A stretch of DNA of 64,000 nucleotides, taken from the NCBI GenBank assembly GCA_018401555.1, contig JAGYKP010000081.1, positions 1 through 64,000 of the forward strand, given 5' to 3'. A model generated the notes under the pieces. The model had not been told where the DNA came from. It saw nothing but the letters and a program-made list of their open reading frames with translations, and did not search any database. Shown in pieces: positions 42,901 to 53,100 of the stretch; the stretch's first letter is position 1, and each line of letters begins with the position of its first letter. A program made the translations under genes and the position numbers. The stretch is from Halomonas sp. (GTDB lineage: Bacteria; Pseudomonadota; Gammaproteobacteria; Pseudomonadales; Halomonadaceae).

Positions 42901-43560
42901 CGCTGTATGTCACCCGCTTCCGGCGCACCGCCGCCCCGGAGAGCCACGCCGCGCCGCAGGGGAATGCCGTGACACTCGGCGATCTCCAGGCAGCCCTCGA
43001 CGGGCTGGATGCACGCAACTGGGCGGCGCGGCCCGATCGGGTCGAGGTACTGCGCCGCGCGCTCTCCGGCAAGGGTGGCGTGATCCGCAAGGCGCTCGCC
43101 GAGACGGCGGCCCTGGACATGACGCCGCAGACGCTGCCGGGGCCCACGGGGGAGAGCAACCGTCTGGCGATGTACCCCAAGGGCCCGGTACTCTGCCTCG
43201 GGCCGACCCTGGATATCGCCGTGGCCCAGGCGGTGCAGGCACTCGGGGCGGGTTGCCCGGCGCTGCTTGTCGCCCGGGCGCCGCGCAGGCCTTGCAGCCT
43301 CTGATCGATGCCGGGGCGCCCGTGGCCGCCCTCGACGGCAGTATCGAGGCCGATATGCTGACCGCGGTCAGGGGTATAGAGGCGGTGGCCGCGGCCGGCG
43401 CCAGCGACTGGACCCGCGAGTTGCGCCTGGCGCTGGCTGCGCGCGAGGGGGCCATCGTGCCCCTGGAGACCCAGACCATCGCCCCGGAGCGCTTCGTGGT
43501 GGAGCGCCACCTGTGCATCGACACCACCGCTGCGGGCGGCAACGCCACGCTCTCCGGCCG
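39904..43560 (+). CDS. putA: Bifunctional proline dehydrogenase / L-glutamate gamma-semialdehyde dehydrogenase PutA, frameshifts near 40870 and 43270; 3' end unclear
   Basis: PRODH domain: SVKLSALHPRYE, NIDAEEQDRLDLSLD, VRLVKGAYWDTEIK. ALDH domain: SPWNFPLAIFTGQIAAALAAGN, GVCFTGSTPVAQ, SAGQRCSALR. C-terminus DTTAAGGNATL. Confidence 0.93.
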
Positions 43561-43635
43561 ACCGCGAAGAGTGGGCGTGCAGCCCCGCCGAGCGCAGTCC
43601 ACCACGCGGTGGGGGCACGATTCGGGCACAGCTAC

Positions 43636-43668
43636 GAAAAAGGGCCTACAGCATCGCTGTAAGCCCTT
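43636..43668 (-). terminator. Rho-independent terminator after tRNA-Arg
   Basis: Minus strand AAGGGCTTACAGC-GAT-GCTGTAGGCCCTT-TTTC (one G-T wobble). Confidence 0.75.
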
Positions 43669-43675
43669 GAATTCG

Positions 43676-43752
43676 TGGCGCGCCCGGCAGGATTCGAACC
43701 TGCGACCCTCGGCTTCGGAGGCCGATACTCTATCCAACTGAGCTACGGGCGC
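43676..43752 (-). tRNA. tRNA-Arg (anticodon CCG), CCA encoded
   Basis: Minus strand GCGCCCGTAGCTCAGTTGGATAGAGTATCGGCCTCCGAAGCCGAGGGTCGCAGGTTCGAATCCTGCCGGGCGCGCCA; 7-bp acceptor stem and anticodon loop CTCCGAA. Confidence 0.95.
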
Positions 43753-44000
43753 ATCACCCGGCATTACGCCGAGCGGACGACATCCTAACTGCCAGGCCCG
43801 CCACTGTCCAGCGCGGGGCGCCGTGGATGCCTGTGCCCCAGCCCAACGGCGGGGGGCGCGCCATTTTCCTGGCGCCAGGGTTGCCGGTATACTGTCGGGC
43901 GACTGCATGAATGGCATCTCCCTCGGCTGCGTTGCCGAAACCGTTTCCGCCGGGCGCTGCCACGAACAACTTCCTAAAGGACCGTGAAGAGGTGGTGAGA

Positions 44001-45221
44001 GTGAAATCCAGCAAGCTGATCATGGGGTGCCTGGCCACCCTGGGCCTGACCGCCAGCGCCGGTATCGCCCTGGCTCCAGGACGATGCCGAGCGCGAAGCC
44101 ATCGCCGAGCGCCTGAAGCCGGTGGGCGAGCTCTGCGTGCAGGGCGAAGACTGCGGCACCGCCGCCAGTGCCAGTGCCGGCGGCGATAGCGGTAGTGACT
44201 CCAGCGGTGGCGGTGACGATATCGACGGCGCCGGCATCTACAACAATGTGTGCATGGCCTGTCACGAGACCGGCGCCGCCGGTGCCCCGATCCGCGGCGA
44301 CGAGGCGGCCTGGGCCGACCGCGTGGAGCAAGGCTTCGCCACTCTGCTGGATCACTCGATCAACGGCTTCAACGCCATGCCGGCGCGTGGCGGCAACCCC
44401 AACCTCTCCGATGCCGAGATGGAGGCCGCCTACCGCCCACATGGTCGAGCCGGTGATGGACGTTCCCGAGCTGGGCGGTGGTGACGAGGCCGCCGCCGAG
44501 GAGGAGGCATCCGCCGAGGAATCCAGCGGTGATGCGGCGGCAGACGCTGCCGAGACCGCCGGTATCGACGGCAGGCGATCCTAACCAGGTCTGCATGGCC
44601 TGCCACGAGACCGGCGCCGCCGGCGCCCCGGTACGCGGCAACGCCGACCAGTGGGCCGCACGCACCGAGCAGGGCATCGAGACCCTCTACGACCACTCCA
44701 TCAACGGCTTCAACGCCATGCCCGCCAAGGGTGGCAACCCCAACCTCTCCGATGACGAGGTCAAGGCCTCGGTCGACTATCTGGTCGAGCCGGTGATGGA
44801 TGCCACGGAGCAGGGTGGTGCCGAGGAGGAGGCCGCCAGTGAGGAGGCGACCGAGGAAGAGGGCACTACCGACGAAGCGACGGATGAGGCCGCCAGCGAA
44901 GAAGAAGCCGCTAGCGAGGAGGCAACCGAGGAAGAGGCCGCCACCGACGGGGCTTCCGCTGGCGATGAGCCCGCCCACGCCGGCATCGACGGCGAGGCGA
45001 TCTACAACCAGGTCTGCATGGCCTGCCACATGACCGGCGCCGCCGGCACCGATTCGCGGCGAAGCCGACCAGTGGAGTGCACGCATGGAGCAGGGCATCG
45101 AGACCCTCTACGACCACTCCATCAACGGCTTCAACGCCATGCCCGCCAAGGGTGGCAACCCCAACCTCTCCGATGACGAGTCAAGGCCGCCACCGACTAC
45201 CTGGTCGAGCCGGTGCAGTAA
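44001..45221 (+). CDS. Tri-heme c5-type cytochrome with three tandem domains and acidic linkers, several frameshifts
   Basis: Three copies of Y/N-N-x-VCMACHxTGAAG ... DHSINGFNAMPAxGGNPNLSD; signal peptide at N-terminus; start possibly GTG. Confidence 0.85.
44667..45180 (+). repeat. 93-bp perfect direct repeat (44667-44759 and 45088-45180) within the tri-heme cytochrome gene
   Basis: gagcagggcatcgagaccctctacgaccactccatcaacggcttcaacgccatgcccgccaagggtggcaaccccaacctctccgatgacgag occurs twice. Confidence 0.9.
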
Positions 45222-45241
45222 GCACCCGGCCACGGCAAAGA

Positions 45242-45269
45242 CAGCGGGGCGCCTTCGGGCGCCCCGCTG
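45242..45269 (+). terminator. Rho-independent-like hairpin with UUCG tetraloop
   Basis: CAGCGGGGCGCC-TTCG-GGCGCCCCGCTG. Confidence 0.75.
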
Positions 45270-45374
45270 GCGTATGGCGATAACGTCACGCCGGAGAGTG
45301 TCGAGCAGCCAGCTGCGCCCCTCGATTGGGCTGACGGCTCCCTCAGCACTCGCCCCCAGCCCGGCAAGGCGCCT

Positions 45375-47453
45375 TCAGCCTAATAGAGAGCGCAGCCCGG
45401 CGATGGCATCCTGGCCGCGGGCCTGCTTCTTCTCCGGGTCCTCGCGATCGGGACGCCCCTCCCACTCCAGGTCGGCCTCGGGCAGCTCGTCCAGGAAGCG
45501 GCTTGGTGCGCAGTCCATCAGTTCGCCATAGGTCTTGCGCTGGCGGGCCAGGGTCAGGGTCAGGGTGCGCCGCGCCCGGGTGATGCCCACGTAGGCCAGG
45601 CGACGCTCCTCCTCCACCGTGCCCGCCTCGATGGCATTGCGGTGAGGCAGCAGCTCTTCCTCCAGCCCCATCAGGTAGACATGCGGGAACTCCAGCCCCT
45701 TGGAGGCATGCATGGTCAGCAGCTGGACGCGATCGGAGTCGTCCTCCTCGGCCTGCTGCTCGAGGATATCGCGCAGCACCAGCCGCGAGATGGCCGCCTC
45801 AACGCTGTCGGTCTCGGTCTCCTCGGAGGCGGTGCTCTCGTCCGGCCCCTCGTCCTCGGGGGAGGCCTGCATCGACTTCTCCAGCTGATCGATCAGGATC
45901 CAGACGTTGGCCATGCGCCTCTCGGCGATGGTCGGGGCGCTGGCGTTCTGGTAGAGCCAGGCCTCGTAGTCCATCTCGCGCAGCATGTCGCGGATGGCGG
46001 CGATGGCATCGCCGCCATCCATGCGCCGGCGCACCGCGTCGATGAAGTGGGTGAAACGCCCCAGCCGCTCCACCGCCCTGACCGGCAGCTGCTCGGCCAG
46101 GCCCAGCTCGTGGCAGGCGGCGAACAGCGCGATGCCCCGCTCGTTGGCGTAGTTGGCCAGCTTCTCCAGGGTACCCGGGCCGATCTCCCGGCGCGGCACG
46201 TTGACGATGCGCAGGAAGGCGTTGTCGTCGGCCGGGTTGATCAGCAGCCGCAGGTAGGCCATGGCGTCCTTGATCTCGTTGCGCGAGAAGAAGGAGGTGC
46301 CCCCGGAGAGCTTGTAGGGAATCTGGTAGTGCTGCAGCTTGAGCTCCAGCAGCCGAGCCTGGAAGTTGCCGCGGTAGAGCACCGCGAAATCGCGCCACTC
46401 GGCACGCTCCTTGATGCGCCGGGTGAGGATCTCGCTGGCCACGCGATCCGCCTCGGCCTCCTCGTGACGGTTGACCACCACGCGTATCGGCGCCCCCTCG
46501 CCCATGTCCGACCACAGGGTCTTCTCGTAGACGTGGGGGTTGTTGCTGATCAGGGTATTGGCGGCGCGCAGGATGGTGCCGGTGGAGCGGTAGTTCTGCT
46601 CCAGCTTGATGACGTCCAGGCGCGGAAAGTCCTCGCCCAGGGTCACCAGGTTCTCGGGGCGCGCGCCGCGCCAGGCGTAGATCGACTGGTCGTCGTCACC
46701 CACCACGGTGAAGGTCTTGCGCTCCCCCATCAGCAGCTTGACCAGCTGGTACTGGCTGACGTTGGTGTCCTGGTACTCGTCCACCAGCATGTAGTGGATG
46801 CGCTTGCGCCAGCGCGCCAGGGCCTCGGGGTCGTCGCGCAGCAGCACCACCGGGAGCAGGATGAGGTCGTCGAAATCCACCGCATTGTAGGCCTTCAGGT
46901 GGCGGTTGTAGGCCTCGTAGACCCTGGCGGCGAACAGCTCGTCCTCGTCGGCGGCGTGGGACATCGCCTGGCCCGGCAGCACCAGATCGTTCTTCCACTC
47001 GGAGATGCGGTGCTGCACGGCGTTGATCTGGTCGGCATCGACCTGGGCATCCTTGTGCATCAGGTCGCGCAACAGTGCCTTGGCGTCCTCGGGGTCGAAC
47101 AGCGAGAAGCCGGGGCGATAGCCCAGCGCCTTGAGTTCGCGGCGGATGATGTTGAGCCCCAGGGTGTGGAAGGTGGAGACGGTCAGGCCATGCCCCTCCT
47201 TGCCCTTGAGCATGCTGCCCACACGCTCCTTCATCTCCCGGGCGGCCTTGTTGGTGAAGGTCACCGCGGCGATGCGGCGGGCGCTCATGCCGCACACCTG
47301 CACCAGGTAGGCGATCTTGGTGGTGATCACGCTGGTCTTGCCCGAACCGGCCCCGGCCAGCACCAGGCAGGGGCCGTCGATATAGCGCACCGCCTCCTGT
47401 TGGCGGGGGTTGAGGCCGGCGAGTCGCTGCTGGATGGAGGGGGGCGCGTTCAT
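45375..47453 (-). CDS. rep: ATP-dependent DNA helicase Rep (UvrD/Rep superfamily 1)
   Basis: LNPRQQEAVRYIDGPCLVLAGAGSGKTSVITTKIAYL, DEYQDTNVSQYQLVK, VVGDDDQSIYAWRGA. Confidence 0.95.
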   Translation of the reverse strand: MNAPPSIQQRLAGLNPRQQEAVRYIDGPCLVLAGAGSGKTSVITTKIAYLVQVCGMSARRIAAVTFTNKAAREMKERVGSMLKGKEGHGLTVSTFHTLGLNIIRRELKALGYRPGFSLFDPEDAKALLRDLMHKDAQVDADQINAVQHRISEWKNDLVLPGQAMSHAADEDELFAARVYEAYNRHLKAYNAVDFDDLILLPVVLLRDDPEALARWRKRIHYMLVDEYQDTNVSQYQLVKLLMGERKTFTVVGDDDQSIYAWRGARPENLVTLGEDFPRLDVIKLEQNYRSTGTILRAANTLISNNPHVYEKTLWSDMGEGAPIRVVVNRHEEAEADRVASEILTRRIKERAEWRDFAVLYRGNFQARLLELKLQHYQIPYKLSGGTSFFSRNEIKDAMAYLRLLINPADDNAFLRIVNVPRREIGPGTLEKLANYANERGIALFAACHELGLAEQLPVRAVERLGRFTHFIDAVRRRMDGGDAIAAIRDMLREMDYEAWLYQNASAPTIAERRMANVWILIDQLEKSMQASPEDEGPDESTASEETETDSVEAAISRLVLRDILEQQAEEDDSDRVQLLTMHASKGLEFPHVYLMGLEEELLPHRNAIEAGTVEEERRLAYVGITRARRTLTLTLARQRKTYGELMDCAPSRFLDELPEADLEWEGRPDREDPEKKQARGQDAIAGLRSLLG

Positions 47454-47929
47454 CGGCTGTCGACTCCGGCGGCACCGGCGAAGTCCAGCTGTCGCCAGGC
47501 TTCATAGACCAGCACCGCACAGGCGTTGGAGAGATTGAGGCTGCGACTGTCCTCGCGCAGGGAATGCGCAGTCGCTGCGCCTCGGGCAGGGCCTCGAGCA
47601 TCGCCCCGGGCAGGCCGCGGGTCTCGGGGCCGAACACCAGGGCATCGCCGGCCCGGTAGCTCGGCTCATGGTAGCCGGTCCGCCCGCGGGTCGATACCGC
47701 GAAGACCCGCCGAGGGCTGGCCGCCTCGAGATAGAGCCGGCCAGTCGCGGTGCACGCGCACCGCCGCCCACTCGTGATAGTCGAGGCCGGCACGGCGCAG
47801 GCGCTTGTCGTCGAGCTCGAAGCCCAGCGGTTCGATCAGGTGCAGGTGAAACCCGGTGTTGGCACACAGCCGGATCAGGTTGCCGGTGTTGGGGGGTATC
47901 TCGGGCTGGTAGAGGACGACATCGAGCAT
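47450..47929 (-). CDS. trmL: tRNA (cytidine(34)-2'-O)-methyltransferase, frameshifted
   Basis: [63 protein letters not shown]; stop overlaps rep start. Confidence 0.92.
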
Positions 47930-48006
47930 GGCTTATCCGCGGTGGGGCCCGGTGGAACGCAGGCGGGCCCCGTGACGGGGCCCGCAGTCATCGACGCAGG
48001 GAACGC

Positions 48007-48564
48007 TCAGAAACGCAGGCGCACGCCGACCTGGGCGCCGCGATCCAGGGTGCGGCTGCCGCGCTCTTCGTCGAAGTCGGCATCCAGCTGGCGCACGCCC
48101 AGATAGCCATCCACGTTGGGGGTAAAGGCATAGCGCGCACGCAGGCCGACCTCGTAGCCCTCTTCGAGCTCACTGGTGGTCACCGCATCGGGAGTATAGA
48201 AGCCGTAGCCACCCAGCGAGACCGCCGGCAGATTGGGCAGGTAGACGTAGCCGTAACCACCCAGGCCCAGGCCGCCACCATCGCCGAGGTCGGTGTCATA
48301 CTGGGTCCAGCGGGCACCGATGCCCACCTCGCGACGCGAGGTGTGCTGGCTGCCCATCAGCTGGGCGTGATAGACGGTGGCGTCCTCGCGGTACTCGCTG
48401 TCCACCACGCCGCCGCCAAGCTGGATGCCCTCCACCAGCTCTGCCGGCCGCCTCGAACTGTACCGCATCCGACCCCAGGTTGAGGTCCAGGCTGGCGGCC
48501 TGGGCGGGCCGGCACTGCCCAGCAGTACCAGGCCCGCCAGCAGCGTCTGTATCGATCTCATCAT
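48007..48564 (-). CDS. YfaZ-like outer membrane protein, N-terminal frameshift
   Basis: Signal peptide, beta-barrel-like alternating pattern, YLGVRQLDADFDEERGSRTLDRGAQVGVRLRF with terminal F. Confidence 0.7.
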   Translation of the reverse strand: MMRSIQTLLAGLVLLGSAGPPRPPAWTSTWGRMRYSSRRPAELVEGIQLGGGVVDSEYREDATVYHAQLMGSQHTSRREVGIGARWTQYDTDLGDGGGLGLGGYGYVYLPNLPAVSLGGYGFYTPDAVTTSELEEGYEVGLRARYAFTPNVDGYLGVRQLDADFDEERGSRTLDRGAQVGVRLRF

Positions 48565-48630
48565 GCTCTCCCTATCCTGTGCCGTCGGCAAATCCTGTAT
48601 GGTTCTTGTACAGCTTAGCGCAATCGGCCA

Positions 48631-49305
48631 TCACGCCACAGTGGAAACGCCGTACCGGGCACGATAGTCGCGGATGGCGGCGGCGTGGCCACGCAGCGAA
48701 TCGCCGGCATGCTCTTCAAGATAGGTCAGGACCATGTCCAGCGTCACGATGCTCACCACCGGCATGGCGTAGCGCGCCTCCACCTCCTGGATGGCGCTGC
48801 GGGCCTGGCCTTCGACCTCGGCGCTGCCGCGCTCCTGGCGATCCAGGGCGATCACCACCCCCGCGGCGCGGGCACCGGCCCCCTCGATCAGCGTCATCAC
48901 CTCGCGGATGGCGGTGCCGGCGGTGATCACGTCGTCGATGATCAGGATATCCCCGGCCAGTTCGGCACCGACGATGGTGCCGCCTTCGCCGTGGGCCTTG
49001 GCCTCCTTGCGGTTGAAGGCGTAGGGCAGGTCGCGGCCGTGGTGGTCGGCCAGCGCCACGGCGGTGGTGGCGGCCAGGGGAATGCCCTTGTAGGCGGGAC
49101 CGAAGAGCACGTCGAAGGCCGGCGCCTGGTCGGCGATGGCGCGGGCATAGAAGCGCCCCAGGCGGGCCAGGGCGCCGCCGGTACGAAACAGCCCGGCATT
49201 GAAGAAGTAGGGGCTGACGCGGCCGGACTTGAGAGTGAACTCGCCGAAACGCAGCACGCCCTGCTCGATGGCAAACTCGATGAACTCACGCTGGTAGGGC
49301 TGCAT
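48631..49305 (-). CDS. pyrE: Orotate phosphoribosyltransferase
   Basis: [56 protein letters not shown]. Confidence 0.97.
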   Translation of the reverse strand: MQPYQREFIEFAIEQGVLRFGEFTLKSGRVSPYFFNAGLFRTGGALARLGRFYARAIADQAPAFDVLFGPAYKGIPLAATTAVALADHHGRDLPYAFNRKEAKAHGEGGTIVGAELAGDILIIDDVITAGTAIREVMTLIEGAGARAAGVVIALDRQERGSAEVEGQARSAIQEVEARYAMPVVSIVTLDMVLTYLEEHAGDSLRGHAAAIRDYRARYGVSTVA

Positions 49306-49411
49306 GCGTCGATCCGCCACGGGGCCTCCTATCACGTTTATTGGCCTTGGCCATTTACCCAAACGTCGAAACGTCGGGTATCATACACGCGCGACGGTAA
49401 AGGGACCACGT

Positions 49412-50179
49412 ATGAAAATAGCAACCATCAACGTCAACGGCATCCGCGAGGCCGTCGGGCGAGGCTTTCTCGACTGGCTGGCCAACCAGGACGCCGATGT
49501 CGTCTGCGTCCAGAATCTCAAGGCCAAGAGCTTCGAGCTGGATGACAGTATCCTCTATCCGGAAGGCTACGAGGGCTACTTCCTCGATGCCGAGCAGGAC
49601 GGCTTCTCCGGCGTGGGGCTCTACTGCCGGAAGATCCCCAAGGCGATCATGTACGGGCTGGGCTTCCCCCAGTGCGACCACGAGGCGCGCTTCCTGCAGG
49701 CCGACTACGACCGCTTCAGCATCGCCAGCTTCCTGATGCCCGACGGCAGCGACCCGGCCGCCAAGCAGTCCTTCATGGCCCAGTACCAGGAGTACCTGAG
49801 CAAGATGGCTCGCAAGCGTCGCGAGTACATCATCTGCGGCACCTGGCACATCGCCCACAAGACCATCGACCTGGAGAACTGGGCCGACAACCAGGAGACC
49901 CCCGGCTTCACCCCCGAGGAGCGCGCCTGGATGGACCAGGTCTTCGGTCCCACCGGCTTCATCGATACCTTCCGCGAGATCAACCGCGACGCCGGTGAAT
50001 ATACCTGGTGGCCCAAGCTCGACCAGGAGGTGCCGCGCTCCCGCCAGGAGGGCTGGCGCATCGACTACCAGGTGGTGGGCCCCAACTTCCGCCGCCACGT
50101 GGTGGACGCCTGGATCGACTACGACGCCACCTTCTCGGAGTTCGCGCCGCTGATCGTCGAGTACGACCTGCCGCTCTGA
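49412..50179 (+). CDS. crc: Exonuclease-III-family protein with degenerate active site; Crc-like catabolite repression control protein
   Basis: Divergent from pyrE as in Pseudomonas. ExoIII fold motifs present but altered: VCVQNLKA (QE lost), ICGTWHIAHKTIDL (GDWN lost), TFSEFAPLIVEYD (SDH lost). KMARKRREYIICG and GWRIDYQVV resemble Pseudomonas Crc. Confidence 0.8.
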   Translation: MKIATINVNGIREAVGRGFLDWLANQDADVVCVQNLKAKSFELDDSILYPEGYEGYFLDAEQDGFSGVGLYCRKIPKAIMYGLGFPQCDHEARFLQADYDRFSIASFLMPDGSDPAAKQSFMAQYQEYLSKMARKRREYIICGTWHIAHKTIDLENWADNQETPGFTPEERAWMDQVFGPTGFIDTFREINRDAGEYTWWPKLDQEVPRSRQEGWRIDYQVVGPNFRRHVVDAWIDYDATFSEFAPLIVEYDLPL

Positions 50180-50211
50180 ACCTCCCTCCGTCGCCGTTCC
50201 GGGGCACCGGA

Positions 50212-50248
50212 ACGCATCACGCCGGCCATCATGGCCGGCGTGATGCGT
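50212..50248. terminator. Long perfect hairpin between convergent crc-like gene and rph
   Basis: ACGCATCACGCCGGCC-ATCAT-GGCCGGCGTGATGCGT, 16-bp perfect stem. Confidence 0.75.
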
Positions 50249-50282
50249 TAGGGGCGCTTGTCGGGCGGCCTTCGCTTCCTGC

Positions 50283-51019
50283 CTAGCGCGGAATGCCCAG
50301 CGACTCGCGCTGGTGGTCGAACAGCTGCACACCGGCGTTCTCGGCCAGCTCGAGCATGGCGTTGAGCTCGACGCGACTGAAGGTGCCCTTCTCGGCGGTG
50401 CCCTGCACCTCGATCAGGCTGCCATCCTCGGCCATGACCACGTTCATGTCGGTATCGGCGCCGCTGTCCTCAGGTAGTCCAGGTCCACCACCGGCACCCC
50501 CTTGAAGATCCCCACCGACACCGAGCTGACCAGCTGCTTGAAGGGGTCTCCCTTGATCAGCTTGTTACGCTGCAGGTAGCGGATGGCATCCACCAGCGCC
50601 ACGCAGCCACCGGTGATGGAGGCGGTACGGGTGCCACCGTCGGCCTGGATCACGTCGCAATCCACGGTGATGGTGAATTCACCCAGCTTCTTGAGGTTGA
50701 CCGCCGCGCGCAGCGAGCGGCCGATCAGGCGCTGGATCTCCAGGGTGCGGCCACCCTGCTTGCCACGGGTCGCCTCGCGCCCGCCACGGGTATGGGTGGC
50801 GCGGGGCAGCATGCCGTACTCGGCGGTGACCCAGCCCTGGCCCTTGCCGCGCAGCCAGCGCGGCACGCCGGGCTCGACGCTGGCATTGCACAGCACCTTG
50901 GTATCGCCGAACTCGACCAGCACCGAGCCTTCGGCATGGCGGGTGTAGTCGCGGGTCAGACGGATCTCGCGGGGCTGTTCGGGGGCGCGCCCGCTGGGGC
51001 GACGAAAATCGGTAGACAT
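50283..51019 (-). CDS. rph: Ribonuclease PH, frameshift near 50465
   Basis: [94 protein letters not shown] in other frame. Confidence 0.96.
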
Positions 51020-51173
51020 GGCACCTCGTGATCGGAGTCGGTTGGGATCGGCTGGCCGCCATTCTACACGCTTGGCCCGGCGGTGACGGCGAATCGGTTA
51101 CACTGCGGCCTGGTCACCACTCATGACTCACCAAACCGTTCCACTCACCCATGCCTTCCCCGGGAGCCTCGCC

Positions 51174-52037
51174 ATGGTGCACAGCATGACCGCCTTCGCC
51201 CGCCAGGAGCGCGCCGCGCCCTGGGGCACCCTGCAGCTCGAGCTGCGCTCGGTGAACCAGCGCTACCTGGAGCCTCACTTCCGTCTGCCGGAGAGCCTGC
51301 GCGACCTGGAACCTCACTTCCGCGAAGCCCTGCGCGCCCGCCTGGCGCGTGGCAAGGTGGAGGTCAGCCTGCGCTTCGAGGCCGCCGGTGACAGCGCCGG
51401 CCTCGCCGTGAACCCGGCGCGGCTCGCCGAACTCTCCCGGGCCCTGGACGAGGTGCGCCAGGCGGTGGCAAATACCGCCCCGCCCGATGCCCTGGCCCTG
51501 CTCGACTACCCCGGCGTGCTCGAGAATCGCGGCCCCGAGCCCGAGACGGTCAAGGCCGGAGCCCTGGCGCTGTTCGAGCGCGCCCTGGACGACCTGGTCG
51601 ACGGCCGCGCCCGGGAGGGCGACAAGCTCGCCGCGCTGATCCGCGAACGGCTCGCCGGCATCGAGGCCCAGGTGGCCGAGGTGCGCCGCCTGATGCCGCA
51701 GATCCTCGAGCGCCAGCGTGCCCAGTTGCTCGAGCGCCTGGAGGAGGTGAAGAGCGAGCTCGACCCCCAGCGTCTGGAGGCCGAGCTCACCCTGCTCGCC
51801 CACAAGGCCGACGTCGACGAGGAGCTCGACCGCCTGGCCACCCACGTCGCCGAGGTGGAGCGCCAGCTGCGCCAGAAGGGGCCGGTGGGCCGGCGCCTGG
51901 ACTTCCTGATGCAGGAGCTCAACCGCGAGGCCAACACCCTCTCCTCCAAGTCGGTGGTCGCCAGCACCACCCGCTGCGCCGTGGAACTCAAGGTGCTGAT
52001 CGAGCAGATGCGCGAGCAGGTGCAGAACATCGAGTGA
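51174..52037 (+). CDS. yicC: YicC family endoribonuclease-like protein
   Basis: MVHSMTAFARQE, LELRSVNQRYLEPHFRLPESLRDLE, GRRLDFLMQELNREANTLSSKS. Confidence 0.95.
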   Translation: MVHSMTAFARQERAAPWGTLQLELRSVNQRYLEPHFRLPESLRDLEPHFREALRARLARGKVEVSLRFEAAGDSAGLAVNPARLAELSRALDEVRQAVANTAPPDALALLDYPGVLENRGPEPETVKAGALALFERALDDLVDGRAREGDKLAALIRERLAGIEAQVAEVRRLMPQILERQRAQLLERLEEVKSELDPQRLEAELTLLAHKADVDEELDRLATHVAEVERQLRQKGPVGRRLDFLMQELNREANTLSSKSVVASTTRCAVELKVLIEQMREQVQNIE

Positions 52038-52087
52038 TATGATGGCCGCCATTACCGGCCTACTACCCAATCACCATGGAGATGCGC

Positions 52088-52702
52088 ATGTCGCAAGGTA
52101 CGCTGTTCGTCGTTTCCGCCCCCTCCGGCGCCGGCAAGACCAGCCTGGTGCGCGAGCTGGTCGAGAGCCTCGACGGCATCCAGGTTTCGGTCTCCCACAC
52201 CACCCGCCCCCGCCGCGAGGGCGAGGTGGACGGCGTCAACTACCACTTCGTGGATGTGCCCGACTTCGAGGCGATGATCGAGCGCGGCGAGTTCTTCGAG
52301 TACGCCCGGGTATTCGACAACTACTACGGCACCTCACGTCCGGCGGTGCAGGCCGCACTCTCCGCCGGCCAGGACGTGATCCTGGAGATCGACTGGCAGG
52401 GTGCCCGCCAGGTCCGCCAGCAGCTGCCCGACGCGGTGTCGGTGTTCATCCTGCCGCCCTCCCGGGAGGAGCTGGAACGGCGCCTCTCCGGGCGCGGCAC
52501 CGACGAACACGCGGTGATCGAACGACGCATGCGCGATGCGGTGAGCGAGATGGCCCACCACGACGAGTATGACTATCTGGTGATCAATGACGACTTCACT
52601 ACCGCCCTGGACGAGCTGCGCGCCCTGGTGGTGTCATGCCGCCTGACCCGCGAGCGCGCCGGCACTACCCACGCCGCCCTGCTCCAGGCGCTGCTCGCCT
52701 GA
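52088..52702 (+). CDS. gmk: Guanylate kinase
   Basis: [54 protein letters not shown]. Confidence 0.97.
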   Translation: MSQGTLFVVSAPSGAGKTSLVRELVESLDGIQVSVSHTTRPRREGEVDGVNYHFVDVPDFEAMIERGEFFEYARVFDNYYGTSRPAVQAALSAGQDVILEIDWQGARQVRQQLPDAVSVFILPPSREELERRLSGRGTDEHAVIERRMRDAVSEMAHHDEYDYLVINDDFTTALDELRALVVSCRLTRERAGTTHAALLQALLA

Positions 52703-52835
52703 GGCCCGCACCGCCGTGCTTGTCAGCGCTGCCGGGCGTCGAGTAACCTATCAGGTCTATCCATCGCGGACTCCCGTCCACGCACCCACCGCGTGTCCGA
52801 CGTCGGGGTCCCGTCAGCTCTTCAGGAAGGCACCC

Positions 52836-53097
52836 ATGGCGCGAGTCACAGTCGAAGATTGTCTGGAAAATGTCGAAAACCGCTTCAAGCTGGTGATGAT
52901 CTCCACTCACCGCGCCCGCCAGCTGGCCCGCGGCTCCGGCGAGCGCCCTGCCGTGGGGAGGAACGACAAGCCCACCGTCATGGCCCTGCGCGAGATCGCC
53001 GCCGGCCTGGTCGACGCCAGCGTGCTCGACGAGCCCGTCGAGGCCCTGGTGCGTCCGACCCCGAGCGCCCAGCACGAGCAGCTTCACCGAGGAGTGA
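52836..53097 (+). CDS. rpoZ: DNA-directed RNA polymerase subunit omega, frameshift in C-terminus
   Basis: [50 protein letters not shown]; between gmk and spoT; C-terminal FTEE* in another frame. Confidence 0.93.
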
Positions 53098-53100
53098 TCC

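Noticed and set aside
42910-43917. 335-aa minus-strand ORF containing VAQLDRVSASEAEGRRFESCRARH
   Set aside because: That peptide is the well-known spurious translation through a tRNA-Arg gene; the rest is antisense to putA
45642-47507. 621-aa plus-strand ORF
   Set aside because: Antisense shadow of the clearly recognisable rep helicase
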